Program-made: the position numbers and the translations under genes
In this document: in pieces, positions 30,572 through 42,084 of the stretch
Layout: every line of letters begins with the position of its first letter
Numbering within the stretch: the stretch's first letter is position 1
The notes under the pieces: model-generated
The model's input: the letters and a program-made list of their open reading frames with translations, nothing else
The model's database searches: none
Told to the model about the DNA's origin: nothing
Origin: Euphorbia lathyris
Lineage: Eukaryota > Streptophyta > Magnoliopsida > Malpighiales > Euphorbiaceae
Length of the DNA: 64,000 bases
Reading direction: 5' to 3'
NCBI RefSeq assembly: GCF_963576675.1
Contig: NC_088915.1
Span: 89,413,501 to 89,477,500, forward strand

Positions 30572-31891
30572 TGTTGGTCCCTTATAACGTGACAAGTTAG
30601 TTCCAATGGGGGGTAGGAACTATTTAAAAATTTGTCCGTAGAGGCTGACTTATTTTCTTAAGAAAATGTTTACACAGCGTCACTAAGTAGATTCAAGACA
30701 CAAGCTTAGTCAACTTGTGACTAAGTCTGCTTCTTTACTTGAGTCAGGAAATAGCACTTAGAGTCTATTCCTGAACTCAGCTTCTTAGTAAACTTAACTC
30801 AGCGTGAGTTCTTTACTTAGTCAGTTTTATAGCAAGCAATATATATTAAAGGAGTTTAAGGGTTAGAGAGATGTTACTCAGCAGACTTATCCTGGTTCGG
30901 CCTCTCCGCCTACGTCCAGTCTCCGGAACTCGTTCCGAGCTTTTTGAATTCTCTACTGAGCTCTTTAAAGGTAGAGCACGAAACCTTTTACAGATAGAAG
31001 CTGAGTATAACAAGAGTACCTTCCTCTATACCTCTACTCACTCCTATATCTACGCTGAGTACTATAACCGAGTACTCAGCCTCTCCTTTCTATTCTTCTA
31101 GAAATGATAAAGTGTTTGTCCTAAACAACGATTGCTAAGACACTTTAGATGATTGAAAATCACTCTAGACTTTTACACAAAGATTAAGAATTGGTGTAAG
31201 GTATTTGCTTTGCTTTTCTCACAGAAACTTCAAGTATGAATTTGGTCAGCGTTTCGACTGATTGAAGATCTGCATAGATTGAAGCAAATGGATGGCCTTT
31301 ATATAGTGACACTCGAGGCACCTGGTTATTTCGAATTTCGAAATAACCGTTGGAGGGAAACGGCTTCCTGTCGTTGTCACCCTGGGCGTGCTCAGCGTCG
31401 TTGGCCAATAGGATTCTTGCATCTTCTATCTTCGTCAGTCTTCGGAAGAATGTTTTGACATTTAAGGAAAAGTCCACGAGACAGCTTCCTGCTCCTTCTG
31501 AACTTTTCCTAAAGTAGAAATACTTTGTCTAGAAGTTGAACATTGTCTGCCACTGTCCAGACTGCATTGTCGTCCAACTCAGCAGCTTCCACTTGAAGCT
31601 TTTGCCTCGAAGGCTTCTCGATCCTTCTCTTGCTGAGTCGTCGTTTTACTTGATACGGCTTCGTTTTGAACTCTTGAGCCGAATGGTCTTGATGTGTTGA
31701 TTTGGGCTTGACTTCCACTTTATGGGCCTTTGGGCTTTTTAATCTTAATGTCTTATAAACAATTAAACTCAACATTGAACAAACACATTAGTGTAATAAA
31801 TCAAAGCATTTAAATTTAATGTGTTAGAATATTTTTATCATCACTTAAATAATTTTGTCAAATCAAAATCTTGTGGAAAGGTGTTTCAACA
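30572..31891 (-). repeat. Element A 3' LTR
   Basis: 1,320 bp, TGTTGG...CAACA. On the minus strand a TATA-like TATATAAAG lies at 31305-31297 and a 25-base palindrome (GGTTATTTCGAA half) at 31324-31348. The left edge abuts the hAT-like element. Confidence 0.9.
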
Positions 31892-32099
31892 AACTTCCTC
31901 ATTTTGATGTTGGCAAAAATATTCAGTTGAAGAACTCAGTGTTGAGCTCCCCCATGATAGTTGACCTAATTTTGTCAAATAACTCCCTCGTAAGGGTTGA
32001 GCTGCTGACTTAGTTTTACTCTAAACATTTTAAGGTTTAATCGAGTAAGTCTAAGGTCAGTTTTCAGAAATAGGTCAGCTCATGGAACATATTCTATTT

Positions 32100-32527
32100 A
32101 ACACAGTTTTACGCAGAAGGTTTAAATATCAGAGAGCGCTGAGTAAGCTTTGTTCAATGAGTTTTTCTTAAGTGGACATATAAGAAGTGGTCAACACATT
32201 TGATCAACACAGCAGACATATCATTAATCAATATAGATAGTGTAGCACAGTTGATTTAATGAAGATGCGTTTTAACAAGTTATAACAATCATTTAAGTAG
32301 GCATCGTATAAGAGTAGACAGTATGAAAGAGATGCATATAATTTGTTTTAAATTTAAAGTCAGCACAACAAAGTTCACAAGAAGAATACAGATATGAAGG
32401 TTCAAAAAGCTAGCTATTCTAGTCAGTAGAAGTGAAGCTATTTCTTCTTGTAATTAATTTGAATAGAATGTTCTGTAGCTTTGCCTTTACTTTTGACTGT
32501 CTGCTGACTAACTGAAGCTTCTTCAGT
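32100..32527 (-). other. Non-coding 3' region of element A
   Basis: It lies between the end of the post-pol ORF and the 3' LTR, rich in 'ctcagt/gctgag' words as elsewhere in this family. No ORF is seen. Confidence 0.5.
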
Positions 32528-33468
32528 TCACTGAGTTCTTGGGGCTTGCTCTTTTTCCCCCGTTTTGCCAGCATCGTTTTTGGCAATGAAAGTATCTTCA
32601 ATGGCAGCTTTAGTTAGGCGTTTAGAGAATGCCTTCAGCTTGTGTGTGCTTGTATTTATGCCATCAAAGATGGGAACACCATCATCCAAAATAGGGCGAG
32701 GAATCTTGACATCAGCAGCACTCAGCATACTTAAAACATATGATTGACCCTTTGCAATCCAGTGTATGCTGTCCGTGAGCATTGCAAAAGCTTGATGAAA
32801 CATCTTTAGCAAGGATGAATCAAAATACTCACGATGAGCATTGGTGTGACGCACATGGTTGAAAGTTACGCGAGAGTACTTTAGTATCTCGTTTGTTTTG
32901 AGCTGGTCAGTGTCCATCTCTTGCTTGTTTAAGTTCAGCAGATGCACAGCCTCGCTAATTTGCTCAATGGAGCATTGGGAGGAGGTGGAGAGTTGGTGAT
33001 TTGTTTTCTCCTGCTCAGAATGAAGCTGATTGAATAGATGATGAACTTCGACAGAAGTTGCATACATTGAGTTCACAGCTGACAGTTGATGTATTTCACT
33101 CTGTAAAGTGTTTATGTGATTTACCATGGTCAGCTAGAGTTTGGCCAGCTTCATTATAGAGTCCTGCCTGGGCTATTGAGATTGCAATGAAGTCATGACA
33201 CTCAGAAGATCCTTCAGACCTTTGATCTCAGTTAGAAGCTGAGTGACAGACGAAAGTGGAGTTGTCTCAACATGAGTAGACCCATCGGCATTGGTACTTG
33301 TTTGATGGAGGTCCTGGATAAGAGCTTGAGCTGAGTCAACGATTCTTCGACCAGACTTAGAGGCATTTAGATAGATTAAGGATACATCATTTGTTGGCTC
33401 AGATGCCGGAGGAGGAGTAGAACCGAATGAAGGCGGTGTTTGGTTCTGCTCATCATTAGAAGGCCCAG

Positions 33469-35141
33469 TGATAGGGGTCAAAAACCCCTATCTTTGGGTA
33501 CGATTTTAGGACGGGTTTTAGCATTATTTAGTTAATAAGCTAGCATTTCTCGCATTTAAATGCTTTTGTGTGAGTTAGTTAGGAATTGGAAACGTTTTAT
33601 TTATTTTTCGTTGTTTAGGCTCGTTTTATGACCAATTTAGGCAATTACGGCCAAAATAGCATGCATAGTATAATTCCGTTATCTTTTGAAGCTAATTGGT
33701 CCGCCAAAAGTCGCACCAAACGAAGCGTTTGCTCAAAATAAGCGATTGGCGGGTCAATTTAGCCATTGGACTAATGTTGTTTGGAGTTTATGTGCGTGTG
33801 CAGGTTAAAACATGATCAATTTCAGGCAAAAATCGTGTCTCGGGGACCCCCGGCAGTCGCTCGGCGAATTGAGCATCGGCGCGCAGCCCGGACGCTGCTC
33901 AGCGAGCAGCCTAGGCACTGCCCAGGCACCGCCCAGGCACTGCCCAGGCACTGTGCCTGCTCGCCGAGCAGGCCACCAGAGGCCTGCTCGCCGAGCAGGG
34001 CGCTGCTCGTCGCGAGTAGCGCCTGCTCGCCGAGCAGCTCGCCCTGCTCGGCGAGCAGACCTGCGGGAATTGGTAAAAAAGACCAATTCCGCCCCCACGA
34101 TGCCACGATGGACCCCACGACTTCCTACCTGCATAAGGATAAGAATTAGGTCAAGAAAAGGGGCCGAGCCACGCCTATAAATAGAGTTTTTCCAATGTAA
34201 ATTAGTATCTTTTTCCTTTGTAATTTTCTTAGCTTTTCACCTTGAGAAATCCTCTCCACCTCCTCCATATCCTTCAAACCTCCATTGAAGACACCTCCGA
34301 AGCTCCATTCACCGAGGATTGCTCAAGCTTCATCCTTAAATCCTAGAAAGACGCCTGCATTGGTAGACAGGTTCCCTGAAAGGGATTTTTCTTCTTTTAC
34401 ATTCTGTCTAGCCTCTGATACATGCTATGAATTCTAGGTTTATTGTAACTTCGTGACAATGTTTCCATCTTTGATATATATTATAGTTCTTGTTTATTCA
34501 ATTGTTTTGATGTTTTAATCTTTGTCTTACGCTTTGTCTGATTGGTTTAACTCATTCGATAATCCCAAAATTAGGTTGGCACATATTGCGAGCTGAATCT
34601 GACATAGTCAGTGCCTATAGGATTGACGACCCTATAGAAGATTAAGCCCAAATTACTGAGCCTTAGAGCTAGTTTCGGCCTTACAAGGGAATCACGAACT
34701 AGGGACTTTAGGAGGATAGGTCGGGTTAATCGCCTTGGACACAAGTGACTTAGGTTTCAATTCAATTGTTTAAACATTCTATTTTCATTATCATCGTATC
34801 CCTTCATGTTCCTTCGGTTAATTGCATTGGTAAAAGATCACTTAGGAGTAGTTTAACTTAATTAGGGGTAGAGTAACTTAATTAGGCGTAGAATAACTTA
34901 GTTAGAATCAGATAACTTAGCTAGGAATAGCGTAATTCAACCTAGGAGTAGATTAATTTAATCAAACAAACTCAAAACCCCCTAAGCCTAGATAACATCC
35001 GAAATCGAGTAGCTCGGTACTTGCAGAAATAAATCCTGTGGACGATAACCTGGACTTAAACCAGAAATTTATTACTTGATAACGACGGGGTACACTTATC
35101 CCTTAGTGAGTTCTCATCTAACCTTAGGTGAGGGCGCATCA
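33469..35141 (+). mobile_element. Element C: solo LTR of a Ty3/gypsy-type (Tat/Athila-like) element
   Basis: TGATAGGGG...GCGCATCA, flanked by the perfect 5-bp duplication cccag (33464-33468 and 35142-35146), inside the post-pol ORF of A. The end 'gataacgacggggtacactt' then 'cttaggtgagggcgcatca' resembles the 3' ends of Tat/Athila LTRs (from memory). A TATA box CTATAAATAG lies at 34175-34184, so the promoter points right. No internal region or second LTR is present: a solo LTR left by LTR-LTR recombination. The 33,840-34,070 part is very G+C-rich with repeated palindromes. Confidence 0.85.
33893..34058. repeat. Six near-palindromic CTGCTCGSCGAGCAG units in solo LTR C
   Basis: Copies or close variants of the 15-base palindrome CTGCTCGCCGAGCAG begin near 33893, 33956, 33983, 34002, 34021 and 34042, alternating with 'ccaggcactgc' repeats. 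They lie 120-280 bp upstream of the TATA box at 34175. Confidence 0.85.
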
Positions 35142-38100
35142 CCCAGCATTATCAGCGGCTGGCCTAGAATTAGGATTGTCAGTAGAAACTGACTGGATTT
35201 GATTCTGCACATTGAGTTGTGGAAGTGAAGGATCGGCAGAAAGTGTTGCTTGCTCAGGGTCAGGCTGAAGCTGACTAGATTGTGGAAGCTGAGGAAGTTC
35301 AGTGTGCACCTGAGCAGGTAATTCCTTAGCTTGCTCAACGTGTTGAGGAGCGGAATCTTCGAGCACTTGCTCAACATTACTTAGGTTTGGAGAAACGGTT
35401 AAGTCGGCATGTTCCTTTGGCTGAGAAATAGAGGCTTGTTTTTCTTGTTGCTCTGGGTGAGACTCAGGAGGGGTGGAGAAGAACCTAAGATGTACATCTG
35501 TAAGGTCGGAGATTTCATCCCTTAGCGGTGAGTCACCTATTAGGTCAATGACGGGTGCTCGAAATGCCTTCTTCTTCCTCAGTCTCTTTAGCTTTGGAGG
35601 AGTAGGGTCACAAGGAATGGACTCAATGGAGTCAGTGGGTGAAGCTTCCCTTTGAACAGTGGGAGCATTTGCTGTGTGCTCAGTTTCTTCTTCGTCAACC
35701 AACTCAGTGTTGATTGGTTCAAAATGCTCATCATCAGCTATTTCTTCAGTGTCATCTTGACCACTTTCTTCTTCTTCAGACTCATCATCCAGTTCTTCTT
35801 CCTCAAACTGTTCCTCCAATTCTTCCTCGACAAACTGACCACCCAGTTGGTCTTGTTCTTCCTGATCATCTATCTGTTGCTCAGCGTCAACGTCTTGACT
35901 TTGTACATAGTGTGAGTTAGGAGGAACGACGACATCAGTTGGTAGTGCATCGATAGGTCTTAACTCAAAATTGAGCTGCTTCTTCCTCTTCCTTAATGGT
36001 TGGTCATCAACCTCTCTTTCTTCTGTCTCAGGCTCAGCTTGCCTAGGTCTTTTTTCAGCTGACCTAGATCCACCCTGACTTTGTTGAATCTGAGGCTTAG
36101 TTCCTCCACATACAAATTTAACCTTCTTTGGGGCAGAAGCAGCAGCTTTAGAGGTGCTCTGGACAGCCTTCCTCTTTCTTTGAGTTCTTCCCTTTCGAGT
36201 CACCGCCCCCTCAGCGTTCTGGACAGCTTCCCCTTTTCCTTTCTTCGGCACAATAGGTTGATCATATGCCAAACCGAATAGGGCACCAGCTATAATCTCG
36301 GTTCCCCGAGTGCTGATTTCCGCAACCATGTCCACATTGTGATCCTTGAGGATACGGGTGATAAAAGAGCCTAACCTAAGGGTTCCTGTACTTCGTAGAA
36401 ACCCACCGATTATGAATACGTGCATGTTTATCGGTGTGTAGGTCAGCATGTGCCATATAAAACACTGCTCAAAATTGGTTGCTGAGTTGGTGCAGTTGAT
36501 TTTAGGGAAAAGGAAATTGGTCAGTATGTAATGGGCCATCTTTTGATGCTGACCCATGGAAGTGCTCGAGATTTCACCTACATGACCCTCAGGTTTACAG
36601 AAGGTCTGAACATAGTTGGTTTTCTCATGGTCACCAGATTTATGAAGTATAGCTCCTTCGTTTTTCAGCTTGAACAGTGAGGCAAGATATGCAGGGTTGA
36701 TGAAGATGTCCTTTCCTCGAACATGAGAAGCTAGGTAGTTCCGGTCATCATCGGCGATCTTTAGGGTGGCGTATAATTCTCTTACCAACTCAGGGTAAGT
36801 AGCATCACGAACTAAGAACAGCTCGGTCCAACCATTATTCTTGATCCACTCACAAAAGGGTTGCTCGGCTTCCACGAATCTTCTTGAAAACCATCTCGAG
36901 TGATCAATTTTACACCCCTTCACACTCTCGAAAACCTGAGAGTAGGTGCGTTCGACAACTTTCTTGTTCTTGTCCTTGTCCTTTTGCTTTTGTTTTTCCT
37001 TCGAAGAGGTGGCTTGGACAGCTTGAGCTTTCTTGCTCGGTGTTGTGACCTTAGCGTGGTCACGTTGGGTAGGAGATTTGGGGTTTGCATCGGAGCGGTT
37101 GTTGGGTAAACCGGCACCGGAGATATTTAGAGAACCGTTCGTCATATTCTCAGAGAAGTTTTGGGAAGTTTGGGAATTTTTAGAGAGAGAGTATGAATGC
37201 CAAAGATTTCTAAGCGTAAAGAAATAAAAGTGGGAATTCATCCACTATTTATAGAGGTGTTAAGTTAATCCAGGGCGTTGGGTTGTCCGTTTTACCTCGA
37301 GATTCTCAATCGACAACGATTCTGGCATTTATGACACATACGGCGCGTGTATTTTCTAATTATAGCATATACGTCATCCTAGGTGGCTATTTAATTCGCG
37401 TGCTTTGCATTAAAGTTTGCAACGGCTCTTCACTCAGTGTTAAGAATTTCAAGCGTTTAAAATCCTGAGTAGTCAGTGTTATGCAAAGGAATAATTCTTA
37501 TGCTTAGTTGCTCAGCTTAAGATAAACACACAGCATGCAATAGCATAAATCATTCAGCATAGTAATTCACTCAGCATGCATACTATACTTGAAATTTATT
37601 GAAGAGGATTAAACATACCAATGGCTTCTCTAAGTATGTTTAATTGCTCACGAGCCAGTGGTTTTGTGAAGATATCAGCAAGCTGCTCATCCGTTGGGAC
37701 ATAGGTCAGCTTGATCTCTCCCTTGAGTACGTGATCTCTGATGAAGTGATGTCTTATGCTGACATGCTTCATCCTACTGTGCTGGATCGGGTTCTTTGAT
37801 AAGTCAATGGCACTTTTGTTGTCACATTTAACTTCAATTGTTTTAGTCCGAACGCCAAAATCTTCAAGCTGTTGCTTAATCCATAGGACTTGAGCAACAC
37901 AGCTTCCAGCAGCAACGTACTCAGCTTCAGTGGTTGACAGGGCTACTGACGCCTGCTTCTTGCTGAACCAGGACACAAGACAGCTCCCAAGGAAGTGGCA
38001 TCCTCCTGAGGTGCTTTTTCGTTCAAGCTTGTCTCGTCCGTAGTCAGCGTCAGTGTATCCAATGAGTGTGAAGTCATGAGTATTGGGATACCACAAACAT

Positions 38101-39978
38101 GCATTCACTGAGCCTTGCAAATATCTAAGGATTCTTTTTACAGCTATGTAATGAGATTCCTTAGGGTTAGATTGATATCTAGCACAATAACATACCGAGA
38201 ACTGAATGTCCGGCCTACTAGAGGTTAAGTAAAGCAGAGAACCAATCATACCTCGGTACAATTTGCTGTCTACTGACTTACCATTCTCATCAGCGCAGAG
38301 GACAGTGTCAGTGCCCATTGGGGTAGATATTGACTTACAATTCTCAAGTTCATACTTCTTCAATATCTCCTTAGCATACTTAGTTTGACTGATGAAGATG
38401 CCATTTTTCCCTTGTTTGATTTGAAGTCCAAGGAAGAAATTGAGTTCTCCTATCATTGACATTTCAAACTCAGTCTACATCTGCTTACTAAATTCCTTGC
38501 ACATTGACTCGTTAGTGGCACCAAAAATAATGTCATCAACACATATTTGAGCCAGTAGGGTATCTTTACCCTTCCTCTTAATGAATAAGGTTGTATCAGC
38601 TTTACCTCTGACATAATTTCTAGTCAGCAGGAAGCTAGTCAGCCTCTCATACCAAGCAAGTGGTGCTTACTTGAGGCCATACAAAGCCTTTTTGAGCTTA
38701 TAAACGTGGTTTGGAAATTTAGGATCCTCAAACCCTGGAGGCTGATTAACATAAACTTCCTCGTTTATGACTCCATTAAGGAATGCACTCTTAACATCCA
38801 TTTGAAACAGTTTAAAGTTCATATAGCTTGCATATGCACATAAAATTCTAATAGCCTCTAGCCTTGCCACTGGGGCAAAGGTCTCACCGTAGTCAATGCC
38901 TTCTTGCTGACTGTAGCCCTGAGCTACAAGTCTTGCTTTTTTTCTGACCACGTTCCCTTGTTCATCCAGTTTGTTGCGGAAGACCCATCTTGTTCCTATG
39001 GTCTTGTGGCTTCTTAGTTTTGGCACTAGATCCCATACTTCATTTCGTCTGAACTGATCAAGTTCTTCTTGCATTGCATTCATCCAGAATTCATCATACT
39101 CATCTTCAGCGAAATTCTTTGGCTCCTGGATAGATACGAATGCTACGTTGCTGAGGTATCTCCTGAGTTGATTCCTCGTCATCAGGGTATTCTCAGCGGC
39201 ATCAAGAATGGCACTCTTTGAGTGACCTCTTGGTATCCTAATCTCCTTTGGTAGATTGATGTCTTGCGCTGGTTGTGTTTCAACAATCTTTGCAGGTGTA
39301 GATTGGTCAGTGAAAGTAATTTGAGTTTCACTTTTACCTTTGGTCAGCCCTTGAGGAAATGACTCAGCGGCAGTTTCTTGGTCAGCGGGTGCTGAGTGTG
39401 GATCATCCTCGGTCAGCGGCTGGTATCTTCCTGCAGGGTTAGTTTCATCGAACTCAACATGTACTGACTCTTCTAAGACTTGAGTTCGTTTATTGAAAAC
39501 TCTGTATGCTTTGCTGTTTGTTGAGTAGCCTAAAAAGATAGCCTCATCAGCTTTTGAGTCAAACTTAGCTAGGCTGTCTTTAGTATTTAAGATAAAGCAT
39601 TTACAACCAAAGGCACAAAAGTATCCAATGTTGGGCTTTCGTCCTTTCCAAAGTTCGTAGGGGGTTTTCTTTAGTATAGGTCTAGCTAGAGCCCTATTAA
39701 GAATATAGCACGCTGTGTTGACAGCTTCTCCCCAAAAGTACTTTGGAAGCCTATGCTCACTCAGCATTGTCCTGACTATTTCAACCAAGGTTCTGTTTTT
39801 CCTTTCAACAACCCCATTTTGTTGAGGCGTTCTAGGAGCAGAGAAATTATAGTCAATGCCGTTGGTTTCACAGAATTCAACAAACTGTTGGTTCTTGAAT
39901 TCTCCACCATTATCACTTCGGATGTGAGCCAACTTAAGGTCTTTATCATTTTCAAGTTTTCTTACTAAATTTGAAAAC

Positions 39979-41317
39979 TGTTGGTCCCTTGTAAGGTTGC
40001 AAGTATAGTTCCAAGGGGGGGGTTAGGAACTATTTCAACTTTTTAACAATTTAGGCAGACTTCTTTTTCTTAAAGAAAAAGGTTTGAACAGCGGTACTGA
40101 GTAAACGGCAAGATACTGGCTTAGTCAACAGGTGACTAGGTCAGTTTCTTAGCTCGAGTTAGGAGATAGCACTTAGAGTCTATTCCTGAGCTCTTTCGTT
40201 TAATGCGCACAGCTCAACTTGACCTCTTGACTTGGTCAGTTTCTTGATTATTTAAGTAAGCAATATAAATAAGGAGTTAAAGGTTTAGAAATACTTCACT
40301 CAGCAGATTTATCCAGGTTCGGCTTCTTCTAAGCCTACGTCCTGTCCCCGGAACGCGTTCCGAGATTTCAATCCTCTACTGAGCTCTTTAAAGGTAGAGC
40401 CTCAAACCTTTTACAATATCAGCAATTGAGTATGACAAGAGTACCCTCCTCTATACTTCTACTCAATCCTAATCTCTCCGCTGAGTACTTAAAACCGAGT
40501 ACTCAGCCTCTCCTTTCTATCTCTAGAAATGATAAGTGTTTTGTCCTAATACAAAGATGTGCTAAGACACTTTAGACGATTTACAATCACTCTAGACTTT
40601 TACACAGATGTGAGAATGGTTGTGTAAGAATTTGCTTTGCTTCTTACTTGCAGAACTTGTATGGAAATTTGGTCAGTGTAACTGCTTGATCAAGTTCTAC
40701 TTCTTGTGAAGCTTGTGATGGCACTATTTATAGAGATGTCTGGTCATTCGGTCATTTCGAATTTTGAAATAACCGTTGGAGGGAAACGGCTATGTGTCGT
40801 TGTCATCCTGACTTGCACAGAGCTCTCGGCCAATCACAATCGTGTATCTTCTGTCATCGGTCAGCTCAGCAGATGGTCTCTCCTTTTATGGTAAAGTGAA
40901 CTGGACAGCACACTGTTTCGTCTGAACTTTGCCAAAAGAGGAAACACTTTGTCTGGAAGTTTTCCTTTACCAGCTGCTATCTTGTACGCTTTGTCGAGAC
41001 TACTCAGCAGCTTCATCTTGAAGTTGTTCCCGAAGGTCTTCTAGATCTTTCCGTTTGCTGAGTTGCGTTTTGAACAAAACGGCAACGTCTTGACATACGC
41101 GGGCCGAGTGTACTGAGTTGTTTGACTTGGGCCTTGGCTTCCGTAATGGGCTTGGGCCTTTTGATTCTTATGTCTTATAATATTTTAACTCAACATTGAA
41201 CAAACACATTAGTAGAATTAAATCAAAGCATTTAAACTTAGTGTGTTTAGAATATGTATATATATTATACTTAAACAATTTTGTCAAATCAAAATTATGT
41301 GGAAAGGTGTTTCAACA
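39979..41317 (-). repeat. Element B 3' LTR
   Basis: 1,339 bp, TGTTGG...CAACA. A TATA-like CTATAAATAG is on the minus strand at 40733-40724, preceded by the CGAATTTTGAAA version of the family palindrome. Confidence 0.9.
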
Positions 41318-41331
41318 AACTCCCCCATTTT
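41318..41331 (-). promoter_or_regulatory. Element B polypurine tract
   Basis: Minus strand AAAATGGGGGAGTT directly abuts the 3' LTR, the expected site for plus-strand priming. The A version at 31892-31905 (AAAATGAGGAAGTT) is less G-rich. Confidence 0.85.
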
Positions 41332-42084
41332 GATGTTGGCAAAACTATTCAGCAAGGAACTCAGTATGAGCTCCCCCATGATAGTTGACCTAGTTTACTT
41401 TAGCAAACTCCCCCGTAAGGGTTGAGCTACTGACTTAGTTTTACTTAAAGCATTCAAAGGTTTAAATGAGTAAGTCTAAGGTCAGTTTTCAGATATAGGT
41501 CAGCTATCTCAACATATTCTATTTACTCAGTATAAAGCGGAAGGTTTAGTCATATAGAGTGCGCTGAGTAATTAGTTGTTCAATGAGTTCTTATCAGAAT
41601 GTTTTATAAACACATAGGTCAATGTCAAACATGTTATCAGCATTTGATTTAGTCAAATAATTTTACAAGTGTTAAACATGGCTGATTTTAATTGAAGATA
41701 CTTAATAACTCAGTATTTAGCAACATATATCATAACTTAAGATTTGAATATGATGAAGATAAGGAAATGATATATTGATAGAAGTCATTCATTACACAGC
41801 AACACATATATAGATAAGGCAACAAAAGATTACAACTGTATACTAAGCTAGCCTATCTATTTCTTTTTCTTGTGTTGTGATGACTGACTTCTCTCATACT
41901 GACGTCGCTCATGCTGAGCTCTAGCTGCTTGTGCTTTCTCCCCCGTTTTGTCAACTTCAGGGAGCTTGAAGGCATCGGTTAACACAGCTTTAGTCAGTTC
42001 TTGAGAAAGCTCCTTAAGCTTCTCAGCGCTCTCATTTACGCCATCAAAAATGGCAACTCCATCAGCTGATACTTCTACTGGTAC
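41332..42084 (-). other. Non-coding 3' region of element B
   Basis: It lies between the post-pol ORF and the polypurine tract. 'ctcccccatgatagttgacc' and similar words are shared with A. A stretch near 41880-42084 encodes the decayed end of the post-pol ORF (compare 32528-32700 in A). Confidence 0.5.

Larger units (their letters stand above)
32528..37145 (-). pseudogene. Element A post-pol ORF (putative 'env-like' position), interrupted by solo LTR C
   Basis: The reading frame starts at 37145 (MTNGSLNISGAG), runs open to the C insertion at 35142, and resumes at 33468 with stops near 33173 and frame decay before a final open part (33127-32528). The N-terminal third has YPELVRELYATL and VRGKDIFINP, which resemble the 'putative plant transposon protein' domain found in several plant LTR elements (from memory). 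The middle is basic then strongly acidic (EEELEEQFEEEELDDESEEEE), and the C-terminal part looks helical or coiled-coil. No signal peptide or clear membrane segment is seen, so an envelope role is unsupported; position alone suggests the Sirevirus env-like ORF. A homologous broken copy is in B at 42085-44704. Confidence 0.7.

Noticed and set aside
33781..34180. Overlapping open frames on both strands in the G+C-rich block
   Set aside because: They are caused by the CTGCTCGCCGAGCAG repeats in the solo LTR; low-complexity Ala/Arg/Pro output, no start context or family resemblance.
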